From contig JAQOTA010000054.1 in NCBI GenBank assembly GCA_029532415.1, forward strand, positions 434,001 through 498,000: a stretch of 64,000 nucleotides of DNA, read 5' to 3'. The stretch is from Marasmius tenuissimus. Lineage: Eukaryota; Basidiomycota; Agaricomycetes; Agaricales; Marasmiaceae. The notes beneath the pieces are model-generated. The model was not told the origin of the DNA. It did not search any database and saw nothing but the letters and a program-made list of their open reading frames with translations. Of this stretch, positions 51,890 through 63,800 are shown one piece after another. The translations under genes were made by a program, and so were the position numbers. Within the stretch, counting starts at the first letter, position 1. Each line of letters begins with the position of its first letter.

Positions 51890-52784
51890 CAAGTCATACT
51901 ACCACGTCGAACAGGACCCGTGAGCATTCCGTGGCGATTGAACCATATAGCTAACCACTCTCTAAAATTAGATGTACTGGTCAACAAGTGGGGTCTGCCT
52001 TCCCCCTCACTTGATAAGCACAGGGATCACATTGATTTCGGCAGCGCCGCAATACTAGGTCCGCGTTACTCTTTGACAGTTCAATTCTGAAACTCTATTA
52101 GAGTAACTATACCGCCACTCAGTCCCTACTGAACAACGTTGCCGCTGGTTCGAACAACTCCGCGTTCTTCAACTGCACCCATTCAAGGATTGGTCCGAAA
52201 TGGTGACAACCAATCTCTCTGCTCCGTTTTTCGTTACGATGGGATTTTGGGATCTTACATGAAAGCCGGCGGCGCTGAAGGCACTTCAAGCGTATCAGCA
52301 TCTCCACACTTGCGGTACGCTCTGAAAGCGACTCAACTTCCAGGAGCGTAGGTCTTTCCTACTACTGTTATACATGCCAATAGGACTCGGAAATTGACGG
52401 TCTGATCCAGTTTCCCTGCGTCTATTCCATAGCGACTACGGAGAAGATGACGGTGAACCTTGCCACTGAACGCGCCATGAACCAGATTTCCGTACGAGTC
52501 AACTGTATTGTGCCCGGACTGTTCTCTTCGCAGATGACTGCGGACTTGGATACCTTGAACCGCTTGATAGTCGAGGCGCGTCTTCCAGGAAACATTCGCA
52601 AAGCCACCTTACAAAGAGTTAGACGGTGAGAAGGACATTGAACGTGCCAGTATACGCATCGCCGAATGATTGAGGCAGGGAGGAAACCATCTCTACGGCG
52701 GTTTACTTGGGCTCTCATATGAGCGGTTATACGAACGGGAGCGTGGTTGTGGTTGATGGGGGTGCACATCTGGCCAATCCTTGA
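51890..52784 (+). pseudogene. Short-chain dehydrogenase/reductase, decayed
   Basis: SDR blocks survive in order but in different frames: LDVLVNKWGLPSPS (the LVNNAG motif, damaged, about 51970), FKDWSEMVTTNLSAPFFVTM (about 52184-52243), EGTSSVSAS, YSIATTEKMTVNLATE, ISVRVNCIVPGLFSSQMTAD (about 52488-52550), EKDIERAS, and the C-terminus YLGSHMSGYTNGSVVVVDGG ending at the TGA 52782-52784. The YxxxK pair is broken (the lysine position is Thr) and at least two frame changes are not explained by good introns. The N-terminal NAD(P)-binding glycine motif was not found. A dead gene. Confidence 0.65.
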
Positions 52785-54405
52785 CTTCAACGCTCCAATG
52801 ACTCTATCCTTTACGGTATCGCGCGGCGAGCCTATAACAATCTCCAGGTACATGGTCCGAGTTCGTCATAGAGTGAATGTAGTGAGTGGATGCAATGTTA
52901 CTGTATTATTAGTGCCAGCCGTTGACGCTTGTTGAATTAGACTCGGACGGCAATTACCGATACCATGTGAGGCTGCCAAGCATCATCTCAGTGGCTCAGC
53001 GACCTCCACTGTCTTGTCATCGTCCAAACTGAGGCTACTCCGCTCAGGATCCGATGGGTTGTGAACGAACAGTGTGCTTCTCGCACTTTCTGTCGACGCC
53101 TTTCCATTGGCCCCATTACGGATTCTAGAACCAATGAATTGGTGTCAAAAGTTCAAGCTCAACCTAATCAAGCTATATCACGACTCGACAGTGCTCCGAG
53201 GCGTGCCCACGTCCACGGTCTCCCAGCATGATCACTCGAACTCCCTCATTGGGAGGAACACCGACCAAGTGTCGTGGGCAGCCACTTCGTCCTGTTTCCC
53301 TTCCAGACCGCTTCAGCCCGACTTCAACGTGTTTTGTGTTTTCACTCTGGTTCCCTTAACACCCGAATGCGACCGAACCTTCCTGCATTTGACGTGCTTC
53401 TGATCCAGACCTTCATTTCACCAAAAACGACCGACTACACATATATTGCTGCCTTGTTTCTGGAATGTGGGCTGTAGTGACGCGTCCGACATGACTTACT
53501 GCCCTGGTTATTTTACTAGACATGCTCCCACTCCACAGCGCGTTTTCTTCGTGCATATTCTAGCGGGACGCGTAGGCTGTATATTTGAACGGTGTGGGAC
53601 TGCGACAGCGGAAAACGGTAAGAGATCATCGTTCGATTTTCTCTAGCACGTCAAACTAACGCTGAGTTAACGCCGTCCTTACGCCACAAAGTGTTATGTT
53701 TTTACAACATGGTCGGACTTGGTGAGGTGAAACATACCCTAATTGGACGGTATTTCCTTTTCAACGGTTCAACTTCGGTCATATCATGAGTCACGATTCA
53801 AGTCCTAAGTTCCGGTGGGTTCTTCGTACCTGTATCATGATATCACGAAATAACACTCGTAACTCAGTAGCGCCTCATGTTGCAGGATCCAGACTCACTG
53901 GGTTCTCTGCTCGTTGGCCCAGAGTTGCAATGGAGGCAAGCCTAGAGGAAGCCGTTCATCCAATGGCCCTCAGACAGACTAGAATAGCGACTACGTACGA
54001 GCATTCTACGAGCGCGTCTTTGAATCGCACCCGCATTGAATCAAGCAACAAACCCGCCCGAGATGATCAGACTTCAAAATATAATTAGCCCTCATGACCA
54101 AACATAGCAAGAAAAACAACCCTTATGGGCATCATGTTACGAGATTCATGTCAAAATTCATGTCAAACTACGTTAAAACCTCACTTCTAGCCACAGCATC
54201 TGTCGTTCAATACTCGTTCACACTGTTCTCCCACGTTCCCTTCATTAAAAAAAGCATCAATACGCGCCCCACAATTCTCACCGGCGAAGCCACAGCTCCA
54301 CACCAACGCGATACTTGGAAAGGTGAAACATCCGATGTTGGAAAACAAAGAAAACATGAAGACCTTACGACGTCCGAAATGCCGATCTTTTCTGGAGGAA
54401 AGACA
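52785..54405. other. No recognised gene
   Basis: Several short plus-strand ORFs (53074-53403, 53786-54088) lack family resemblance and splice support. The last 300 bp is probably hydrophobin promoter. Confidence 0.3.
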
Positions 54406-54413
54406 TATAAAAG
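54406..54413 (+). promoter_or_regulatory. TATA box of the hydrophobin gene
   Basis: TATAAAAG lies 77 bp upstream of the start codon, followed by a short leader without ATG. This fits the very strong promoters of hydrophobin genes. Confidence 0.7.
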
Positions 54414-54489
54414 GGTGCTACAAACCAGCCTGATTCTTCACTCGAACACACCAGCAGTCGTCTGTTCAAGCACTCAGTCTCCAATCGCA

Positions 54490-54952
54490 ATGTTCAACAA
54501 ACTCTTCACTGTCGCTGCTCTCGCTACCCTTGCGGTCGCCACACCCACCGGTGGAGGAGGTGGAGGCGGAGGCTCCAGCGGTGGTGACTGCAACACTGGT
54601 CCTATCCAGTGCTGCAACACCGTCACTACCGCGAAGGACCCCGTCGTCGCCCCCGTCCTTGCCTTGATCGGCGTTGTCCTTCAGGACCTCAACGTCGACG
54701 TCGGTTTGGGTTGCAGCCCCATCACCGTCATCGGTGGTGGTAATGGAGGATGGTAAGTTTATGTGTATCTGGTCGCCCGTTCGTGAAATTGACTCAACCA
54801 CTGAAACAGCAACGCCCACCCCGTCTGCTGCTCGGACAACTCTCACGGTAAACCCGCCTGACAACCTCCTTTTGGTCTTGAACATTATTGACTGACAGAG
54901 ATCTACTCTAGGCACTCTCATCTCGATTGGCTGTCTCCCCATCAGCCTCTAA
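54490..54952 (+). CDS. Class I hydrophobin
   Basis: The ATG at 54490 opens a signal peptide ([20 protein letters not shown]), then a glycine-rich spacer and the eight-cysteine pattern: C-x6-CC-x32-C-x12-C-x5-CC-x12-C-x5. Seen blocks: [50 protein letters not shown]. Two introns (54753-54810, GTAAGT to GAAACAG; about 54849-54911, GTAAAC to CTCTAG) sit where hydrophobin introns commonly lie, and the TAA is 54950-54952. Hydrophobins are secreted and assemble into amphipathic films on aerial hyphae and fruit bodies. About 110 residues, normal for the class. The Gly run between signal peptide and first Cys is longer than usual. Confidence 0.95.
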
Positions 54953-55483
54953 GCAACCTTCCCTTTCGCCCCCGGGAAGTGTTCTCGTTGATTCGGCACG
55001 GTGCAACGGTCGTCGCGTAGTTCGTCGAGATAATCACACTCATTCATCGTTCACTCGCGTCGAATTGGTTAGGACTTTCTTGGACTTTATTCACGGTTGG
55101 ACTCGCGCTCGTTTGTACGTAGTATAACCACGATAACCCAGATCAAATGAATTGTATACCTTGGCGACTTTTCTCAGATGCGTTTGAATTGTTCATTACC
55201 TCCTTCGGGATTACCTGAGGTCAATTTCAGCTTTAGTCTCGATTTACCATTGTAATTCCGAGTTGACTTGGTAGGCTTCTCGAATCTTGGCACAGCCAAA
55301 TTTCGTTCGCATCTATTCACCAGTCTGTCACTAACCGAAAACAGTTATTCCAGAGGAATTGTCTATGACGCCAGAGACTTGGTTTACTAAAGAGCTAGGC
55401 AATTGTAACGTACAATGCATTGTTGATATATCATAAAATGTTCATCCACAACGTTCATCCACAACAACACAAGTGAAAGTTCT
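54953..55483. other. Intergenic between converging genes
   Basis: 3' flanks of the hydrophobin (+) and the MAGP-like gene (-). No gene is seen. Confidence 0.35.
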
Positions 55484-56827
55484 TTATGACAAGAAAGCGA
55501 TGGACAGGACAGCACTGATGATCGAGACGAGAGAGATGGAGAGGGTGTGAGCACCGTTCTCATCACCGGTCTGTTGAGACAAATCCGCAGTTCCAGCTGT
55601 CGTGCCAGTTGTACCAGTCGTCTGGGAACTAGATGCACCGCCAGCGGGGGTTCCGGTGGGCGTGGAAGTGGCAGCAGGGCCAGACCCAGAGGGGCTAACG
55701 GTAGCAAGGGCAGCATAGAGGGTCTCGCTCTCGAACTGCTGGCACTCGCTACTGGCGGGGATTCTGGGCTCGTAGGGCATGGTAGTGATGACGCCAAGCT
55801 CCTCAGGAGGCTGTGTGTAGGTCATGACTTGGCCATCCTGAGTGTAAATACCGGGGAAGTCTTGGTTTTCACCCGAACAAGACTCAAAAGTGCCGTTCTG
55901 GGCGTTGTTGGGTGCGTTGTACTTGCATCCGATACGGTCGAAAACGTGCTCGCAGAATCTTCTGTCATTGGCTCCCGCGGGGTCGCAAGCCTTCAAGCAA
56001 AAGACTCCGGCGCCCATGAAGCTGTTGCGTACTGGGTGAGTGACGTCGATCAGACTGTAGGATCAATGATCACATACTTGTGCCATTGAATAACCTGTTG
56101 GAATCTACCATCACCACTCCACGCTTTCGAGTAAAGCAGACCTCCCATTGGGTTTCCACGCTGCCGATCATAGCATCAGTATCATAACGCGTTCTGCAAG
56201 CCCCGGGTGATACGCACCAAGTCAGCACCATGAGGGTCCATTTCACCTCCCCAGTCGTCAGCCTGCATGTTGATTTGAGTCTGGTCAATGAAACCGACGA
56301 CCTGAACGTAATCGGGAGTCTTCATGAACTGGACACCCTGAAGAGCGCCGCGAGGAATAAGGCGAGTGCCGTGCTCCGGCTTGGTGCAGTACGCAACAGC
56401 CTCCCCTTCAGTGTCACCAACGACGGAATTGGGTTCAGGTGGACCCCAGAGGCAGAAGTCTGTATCATGCGTTTAGTAGTTATCGAGGTCCAAAACACGT
56501 GCACACGCACCATCTATGGAGTCAATGATGGCAGTCTGGCACCTCGATTCTTGGCCGGCGGTCGTGGAGTTACATATGTTGTAGCCATACTGAACTCCTC
56601 TTTCTAGCCCGACGTCGGTGTCGACTTGATACGGCTGTTAAGGTACGGGCCGGATGTGTGAGTGGAGAGTCGGTGACGACGATGACGATAAAAACGCGTA
56701 CAATCTGGTCATACTCGAATCGTTTATCATTGAGAGGAACTTCAGGGAACTTGTTATCCTGGGCGAATGCACCGGAGAAAGAAACGGCAGCAATGGCAGC
56801 AAGGATTGAACGAGCACCTGGAGACAT
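55484..56827 (-). CDS. Macrofage-activating-glycoprotein-like (MAGP) secreted, GPI-anchored protein
   Basis: Minus strand, five or more exons. The ATG at 56827 gives a signal peptide (ARSILAAIAAVSFSGAFAQD). Conserved blocks: GYNICNSTTAGQESRCQTAI, DDFCLWGPPEPNSVVGDTEG, EAVAYCTKPEHGTRLIPRGA, MKTPDYVQVVGFIDQTQINM, DDWGGEMDPHGADLRGNPMG, VIQWHNFMGAGVFCLKACDP, CEHVFDRIGCKYNAPNNAQN, FESCSGENQDFPGIYTQDGQ, YTQPPEELGVITTMPYEPRI. A Ser/Thr/Gly-rich stalk and a hydrophobic end (LSISLVSIISAVLSIAFLS) indicate GPI anchoring. Such proteins are called macrofage activating glycoproteins in basidiomycete annotations; enzymatic role unknown. Introns all have GT-AG ends and keep frame. Confidence 0.85.
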
Positions 56828-58046
56828 GGTCAAAAGGCAAGGCTTAAGAGGCGAAGGGAAGCCTGCTGCGGGTTGGAAGGGGAGAGGCGAGTGCAACGAT
56901 ATAATGGCACCCGCAAAACTTAAGTAGTCATCCTGGTCTTGGCTCGAGGAATGCCTAGTTTTCCTTGTCATTTTCTCCGTCCCCCCAAGCCCGCCTTCAA
57001 AGGTCTCTGATCACATTCGGCACTTGGCATTTCATGCACCATCCCCGATCGACATGCCCATGAATATCAAAAGCTGTAGAAAAGGGAAGGGCCGGGAATT
57101 CAAGTAAACGAAATGGTTACTATTGATGTAACGCCCAGATTGCATTGTGATTGAACCCAAATCTTCGTATTCCCTCGCTTTAACATTTGAGGCGAGCCCT
57201 GTGCCATGAAGCTTTTCATGCGAGGATAGTAATCATATCCATCTTTCATTTCTGTAGCCTTCCAAGACGAGATCAAATCAAAAGAAATCCTAGCCGAAAG
57301 AACTTTTAAGTCGTTGGAAGCTGGGGGTTGGAATAGCGCTCGATTGTAGAGCTTGTGGAAGGTAAGATTTTGGAAATAGCCAACAAAGCCAGAAGCTATA
57401 AAGGGCGGTGAAGTTCGATAGAGAGACGAAATCGAACCAGGAGCTCACCAACCTTCAACCAGTATTACCAGTGTCCGCGCTCAGTGTCCTTTTCTCCAAC
57501 CTCTAGATTGATGCAACATCTCAATAGCATGAGGCCCATAACGACTTTTTTTTCTTCTTCTGAGAAACAGCGCGTAAAGAGTCTGTAGGGTATTGCTCAG
57601 TCTCAGAACATCGACGTCGAGGTACAAGGAGGCAAGTAAATGCACAGCCACGAAATTTCCATATGCGTCGCTTGTCTCCGATCCATCACCACAACCGCAA
57701 GCTTCCACTATCGTCTCGAAGAAACTGTAGCGAGTAATCCCTGTTTTGACTGAGTTCGTTTCTGACGAAAATCTTTTGGCCAGCGACTCAAGGAAGATAT
57801 TCAGAAAAGGTGGTCCCGCTCATGGATTTGTCAGTGGTAAAGACGAATACTGAGAGCGACGTGAACGGCGTTGGCACGGACGTTTAATACTATATGTAGA
57901 CCGGGAGGACTTCTCTGTATGGTCGAGATGCGGGGAAAGTGTGGTACTACTGAGTGCTCGCATGATTACTCTGACTTGGTTTCACCCTTTCACAGTGTTT
58001 GTGCGACATGCTGGTTCCAAAAAGGCAAAGAAACGCGGTTGGTCAT
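56828..58046. other. Intergenic; one doubtful minus ORF
   Basis: A 75-codon minus ORF at 57481-57708 is not recognised. Otherwise nothing. Confidence 0.3.
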
Positions 58047-58126
58047 TGACCCCTACCCGGATTGAACGGATGACCTTCTGGAAGCCACTTCTGGAATCAG
58101 ACGCTCTACCGCTGAGCTAAGGGATC
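58047..58126 (-). tRNA. tRNA-Trp (CCA) with a short intron
   Basis: Read on the minus strand, acceptor GATCCCT/AGGGGTC pairs fully with one G-T. The D-arm is TAGCTCAGCGGTAGAGC, the anticodon arm TCTGA-TTCCAG, then a short insert (AAGTGGCT) and a CCAGA 3' stem. The T-arm is ATCCG-TTCAATC-CGGGT and the discriminator is A. CCA at 34-36 gives Trp; the insert sits after position 37. One stem mismatch (A-C) remains in the anticodon arm. Confidence 0.75.
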
Positions 58127-59400
58127 CTTGGACAGGTCCCCTTAATAGCATCCATGGCTCGGGATACCCTGCCAGGCGGCTCCCCAACGGCTTCCGCCCG
58201 AGAAGAGCTCTCGCCGTGTTCAATCTGATCCTTATAAGTTCCCCACATCGGCGTCGACGAACCACGCCTTTACCCTCGTGTCACATTCACTGATGATCAG
58301 TGATTGGCCCCCTTTCCACATAACCCATACCAACAAAATACTCCAGGTTTCGCCGGCGCTAAGCAAGCTGTTCTCCTGTTCTAAAAGTAGGACGAGGTAC
58401 AATTGACCCTCGGGCTAAACTTGGGTAGCATAATTGAAGCAATTGAACATATTCAATTATAGACTGTTTAACAAGGTGCTTATGGTCAGCACTTCCGTGC
58501 CGACTAGACCTAGTTGATTGTTTTCCAGCCGTTTTCTCTGTCATTTCCCAAGAACATTGTGATCTTTGCAAAACTCTTACCATCGTTTCCCCATCATTTG
58601 CAAGTCTTTGAGGGGTGGGAAAAATCTTTCCGGCAGGAACTTCGCCCCACGTTTGGGGTTGAACTGGACTGGTTCAACATTCGCAAGCTAAATGTGGCAA
58701 GGCTAAGCTCACGGTCCGTTCGCTCGTTCTAACCTGGGTCAACCCCAAGTTTGACTCTGTGCGTGTCAGATACATTGTGCTTTCGTCGACCTCTGAATAC
58801 TTATATAATACTTACCACCACATGCCAACGATGATCAGTGCCAACGCCAAGTACATAATTTAACTCTGTTTTGTGCCCGTTTAACCTGGTGCAATGTCCC
58901 ACGCCGGGGAAGAGTAATCACCTTCATGAAGTTTCCAAGAGGGGGTCGTTTATCCCGAGGTCGCGATATCCTCAGATCGAGGAGCCTTAGGACCAGTGTA
59001 GATCGTCATTTGCAAGGACGCTCCTGCCGCGATTCGCGCTTGACTCAGATAATGATTCGCTGTCTTCACGGTCGAATCGGGGGTACCATTCTCTTCAAAT
59101 CGTTGTTTCGTGGGGAACAAAAGATACATTGAGAGGCGAGATGCGAGTAAAATACAGATACTTCATGATGAATACAGGGAACGCGGCCATAGTGACATTA
59201 TGAGTGCTTCGCTAGTAATACTGAGATGTGAGCTTTTGGAAAAGGGGAAGACATTAAAAGTAGGGAATCTTTTGGAAGTATTGAACAACAAGGCAGTGTT
59301 GTTGGGTTTTTCTTGCTGTGTACGGATATAATCTAGGGGGGAAGGATGGATCAATTTCGGGCGATGGCGAGTAGTCCAGAGAAAGTGATCTCACCTTCGA
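58127..59400. other. No recognised gene
   Basis: Short ORFs only (58514-58732, 58926-59331). No repeats with clear ends were identified. Confidence 0.3.
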
Positions 59401-60618
59401 TCAAGCACCATTCCGACGATCTTCGCATTCCCTACATATAGCTGCTCCAACTCTCAATCCCAGCTCACCAGATGGCAACGGGCACAATTGACACAACTCC
59501 GCATTACAGCCTTCGACCGAGCACTTCAGGAAGCTCCTACAATTGGAGCATAGCTCAGAATGGCAGTTGGGACACGAGCTCGAGGTCGTGCAACAATCCG
59601 AAGTGTACGTGGACTCGGCCTCCGGGAGCGAAGAAAATGGATCGCTTGGGGAAGAGAGACAAATGGGTAAATGGTCATTGCATAAAACACAAGAGACCGG
59701 TGGCATGCAGTCGATGCAGTAAGGGTTGGATTGTGAGGAGCAAGGACACGAAGTTGATATGTTGGGGCACTTCGAACACAGAGAGGTGGAGCAACCGGGA
59801 CACTCCCACACCAGTGAAGTGGAGGAAGGATCAGAAAACGCGCACAGGTCACATATCCAGGAGTGCTCGCATCCAAGCCCGCCTTCAGGCGAGCAATCAG
59901 GACAGATCAAGGCGAGACTCCGTTGCAACTCGCGACGCTTGCCCTTTCCCTCGGATCGAGCTGAGTGCTCTAGCCCGTCTCGACGCGACCAACAGCTGGG
60001 GTTATCACAGCTTCCCCACAGGAGAGATTCGTCGTCATCTAGACAGTCATTGCAAGGGGCCATTCGGGGTGAATGTGCGCGAATGGGTTGGAGACCGTCC
60101 GTAGTTGATGACTCTGCGGGGCCGTGATACCGTGCTTCCCGTTTTCGTTTCCTACCAGTTGTGGCTGCTGGTCTCTCCTCCTGGACAATCACTGGTGCAC
60201 CGATGCACCGCCCAGACGACTTGGTCCGACAACCAAGAATTGGGCAAACGGAAGTGGGTAGATGTTCCGGCTGACTGGGTGGCGTAAGCGGGGGTGATAT
60301 GGGTGTGTGGATCTCCACTGTCGTTACTTCGGGTGCGTGCTTGATTCTCTCAAAACGATCATTGTACGTGCTTGCAATTGTTGGTGTGCTGGGTGAGCGC
60401 AGGAAAGAACGAGACGACAGCTCTGCTGTTGGGGTCGGTGATGAGGGTGTTAATGGAGGGGTAGTAGGAGGAGTCAGAGGTGCCTTGAACGGTGTATCAG
60501 AGAGTGAGGGAATAGTGATTGTGGGCCTGGCTCTGGGAGTTTCGTTGGAAAGCTCATGTGAGAGGCGGCCATACATTGGGCTAACTGGTGTCGTTGTAAT
60601 GATTGGTGGAGGCAGCAT
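59401..60618 (-). CDS. Cysteine-rich, zinc-binding-like nuclear protein of unknown function
   Basis: This intron-free minus-strand ORF is open from 60807. I prefer the internal ATG at 60618 (MLPPPIITTTPVSPMYGRLS) because the upstream 63 codons are Arg/Ser/Leu-rich and UTR-like; 405 codons remain. The N-terminal half is Pro/Thr/Ser-rich (FKAPLTPPTTPPLTPSSPTP) with a GRKRKREAR basic patch. The C-terminal half has about 30 cysteines in CxxC and CxxxxC pairs (CNDCLDDDE, ICPDCSPEGG, CEHSWICDLCAF, WECPGCSTSLCSKCP, CIDCMPPVSCVLC, CPNCHSELCSNCRSFLKC, CRECED), which suggests several zinc-binding knuckles. Homologues occur only as hypothetical proteins as far as I know. A role in protein or nucleic-acid binding is inference. 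Confidence 0.75.
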   Translation of the reverse strand: MLPPPIITTTPVSPMYGRLSHELSNETPRARPTITIPSLSDTPFKAPLTPPTTPPLTPSSPTPTAELSSRSFLRSPSTPTIASTYNDRFERIKHAPEVTTVEIHTPISPPLTPPSQPEHLPTSVCPILGCRTKSSGRCIGAPVIVQEERPAATTGRKRKREARYHGPAESSTTDGLQPIRAHSPRMAPCNDCLDDDESLLWGSCDNPSCWSRRDGLEHSARSEGKGKRRELQRSLALICPDCSPEGGLGCEHSWICDLCAFSDPSSTSLVWECPGCSTSLCSKCPNISTSCPCSSQSNPYCIDCMPPVSCVLCNDHLPICLSSPSDPFSSLPEAESTYTSDCCTTSSSCPNCHSELCSNCRSFLKCSVEGCNAELCQLCPLPSGELGLRVGAAICRECEDRRNGA

Positions 60619-60807
60619 CGTCGGTAATGGGATACTGAGAGAGGCGGAGCAGCGCAAAGAGAGAATACGTGAGGCTCGAAGGATGCATTTAAGTATAGAG
60701 TCCCGGTCAAACCTAGAAGCCCGGTGAGTGACGGATAAACTAACCAGCTTATGAAGGGATCTGCAAATCGAGAGGTGATCTGATGGGGCGTCTGTCAGTC
60801 TGGTCAA

Positions 60808-63800
60808 ATCAGCCCTTCGTCGGATGTCGAGTTAACTAGTTGCTAGGAAGCTACAAATGTATAGGACAGCGTCTATGTCGCCACCGAGAGAGCACTGATG
60901 GGCCGCTCGTAAGCGTGGATAGCTCACCTCGTCATTCCGGAATCTGCGAAAATTACTCTCCCAAAGATTGTGACTCGCTACCTACTCCGTAGCCCCGACT
61001 ATGATCATCTTGAAACACATCTGCGCTGATCGCTGTAAATTGAGACTTGAATCAAAACACTATCCTCATGAGGCTTGAGTGGGTGAGACCCGTGAGACCG
61101 AAAAGGGACGCTGGAGTTGATGATCAAGTAACAAGTTGTGATAAATACAATATCTCGAGAGTTGATTCGCTCTGGACATCACGCGAGGAAAACACGGGGT
61201 GATGCATTGGGTGGCGTTTGCTTTGACCGTTTGTTAAGGGTCGTGGTGGTCGGACATGTGTCAGGACCGACCAAGCTGTATGGTTATCATCGTTGCCGTC
61301 CTCTTCCCACTCCTATATAGGATCAATCTCAGCGTACCCTTCCATCCTTGAAATTTGGGAAGCGGCACAATGTGACTCTGTGAGAGCTGGTGGGACCCCG
61401 GTCAGCGACTTATTTAGCCTAGTGCTGGGAGCTAAGCGCTAATGGACAATGAACCAGTGCCAGTGCCGAGTCAGGGTGGCCGAATCGGGAGCTGAAGGTA
61501 GTTCAGCTGGGGTACCTTCCTATTCACTGGTCCTCAGGTATTATTGAAGGAAGGACAGACCCTAAACTCACACCTGGCGCAAGAACTGATAGGGGGCCTT
61601 AACGACCGCATTGAGTTTCATTTGAGATTATGCGACAGTGATGACGGCCTTGATGGACAGCGGGGAAAACATCAGTGGAAGGATCATACTTGCCCCGACG
61701 CTCAAGAACTTACATGGAGGGAGCATTAAAAGCAGGTACTCTTTGTGTGTACATCTATGATTCCTTGGGGGCCTTCGCAAGTGTCGTGTCGCGTTCTCAG
61801 TACTGAGAATTGACCATTAGATTCGCCCGTATGTTGGGCCAGACAGAAGTCACAGAAACCCGAGGTTTCAATTGATGGTCAGAAATGTAGCCAATGCTCT
61901 CACGAGTCACGACAAATTTTGGGTGATTATTCCCACCAAGCCGCTCCCATTCAAGAGATGCAGATCGATTGATGTAACTAATCGCGTTGATTTGGTTTGG
62001 TTCTTCTCGTACCTGAAGTGCGAGGTTCAAAATTTGAAGCTTGACGCTCGGACGAGTTGGAGAGGCGAGGATTCTTCGTGTCCATTTACCGTGCAAAACT
62101 ACGACAAGATCCTTCCGGACGAAGACAGATTCCCAGTGTTGGAGCAACAGTATCTATCGATGGAGTCACGCAGGCGGGCTTGGTATCAATTGTAGTTATT
62201 GATCCCACCCCTGGAACGGAGCGGGATCCACAGGACAGGGGAGAGATCGGCGAATGTGCCCAGGCATCTACTTTGGACGTCCAGTCTTCAGCTAACTGAG
62301 CGCCCGTAGCCGTGTTATACACAGACTTTCCCCGAACAATCAGAAGCACCGCAAAGTGTGGAGAAGCGAAACGGTTCACAAGACTGGCTCTGCGAGTCTA
62401 GCGAAGGGCGTCCGAGTGTGCCACGAGAAATGTGCTTCCCCACCGCGGGGTAAGTGTCTTCCACGTCTATAGCGTACTCGGGGACCGTGATTTACACTTG
62501 AAAGGAGGTTAGATGTGTGCTGGCTCGCTCAAAGAATGAAAGAGTTTATTGGGATCGAAACACTATCGCCGTTGAATGAGTACGGAATTCTTCAGATCAG
62601 GACTATAAGAAGAAATGTTCGGCCATAGAGCAGCGGCAAGTGGGACAGCCTCGGGGTAGTGGTACGCTGAGAAATGTGGGTAGTCATGACGAGCGGAACG
62701 CCGAAGCTTGTTATCAAGAGTGGGCTAGATGGTCAAGGCCACCTGGCATTGGCAAATGTTATACATCACACATCGACGGACCTTACGTTCCGATAAGGTG
62801 GCGAGCGAATACTCATCGCTTACGAGGGCAACAGGCCGTACTTTAGATGCGCCAGCGTTTTCGATTGGTTTCACACAGCATCCGGAAATTCGGGTTGCTT
62901 ATGCCCTCGTTTCGGAAATTCGGTTATGGGTCAGTGTTTCAACCTAATCCTCAGCCCCAAAAAAACTTCTGTAGAGCCCATCATTTGTCGGTTGAAGGGT
63001 CTCTATTCCTTCAACCGACAGAGACGAACGTGAAGTGAAGCCGTTCCTGGAGTGAGAACGAACTCCTTCGCTGTGTGATATGGTCGGCAGTATGCGAAAC
63101 TGGATTGGCGCCATGCGTCCCATGCCCTGACATGTCAGATTATTGGTGGCAAAATTAGTGGTTTGATTGCTTGCCGCTGCCAATTATCCGTGGCGGTGGT
63201 GATAAGTGACGATGCCAGCGTATAGGAGCGTATTGACGTTGTGGCTCGGGGGGATCTACAAGATCTGCTCATTCCAGTGCTCATTCGTTTGCTGATTTTC
63301 CGCGTTTCCAAGGCGATGTCAGCAGGCCCGAGGAGCGTTGTGCACAGGGCTCAATGGTGACTATGTAGGGGCAATTGTTCGCAAGTCAAAACCAGTAGAT
63401 TTCGTTTAGTCTCCGATTCAGTTTCCTTTGTTCATAAAGGCAGCGCTAGGTATATGAACGAAGCACGGACGGCCGTGTGGTACAAAGAGTCCATTTTGTC
63501 ACAAATACGGCTGTAATCGTTGCTTGCGGATCTGTCAAAATTCATAGGCAGGCTGAGAGTTGAATGTTTGATAGCTCTGGCGTCCTTAGTTAAACCAGTG
63601 GAACGGATGCTACCCATGAACAGGTTGGAAGGGGAGCTAGAGGCAATATAGGTCGATACCGAGAATATTGGATGGCGTTTTCGGGCTTGAATACTCTCAA
63701 ACATCACCCACATCATACTCTTCGCAGAGTGGCAATATCAAGCTCGCTGTCCATCTAGCCAACCAAAGCGAACCATATCCCAGCAACACCTAGAGTATAA

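Noticed and set aside
54466..54942. Minus-strand 158-codon ORF
   Set aside because: It is antisense to the hydrophobin gene and spans both its introns.
55547..56089. Plus-strand 180-codon ORF
   Set aside because: It is antisense to the MAGP-like gene, which has the conserved cysteine blocks.
59472..60127. Plus-strand ORFs of 210 and 133 codons
   Set aside because: They are antisense to the cysteine-rich gene; its repeated Cys pairs make the minus strand the coding one.
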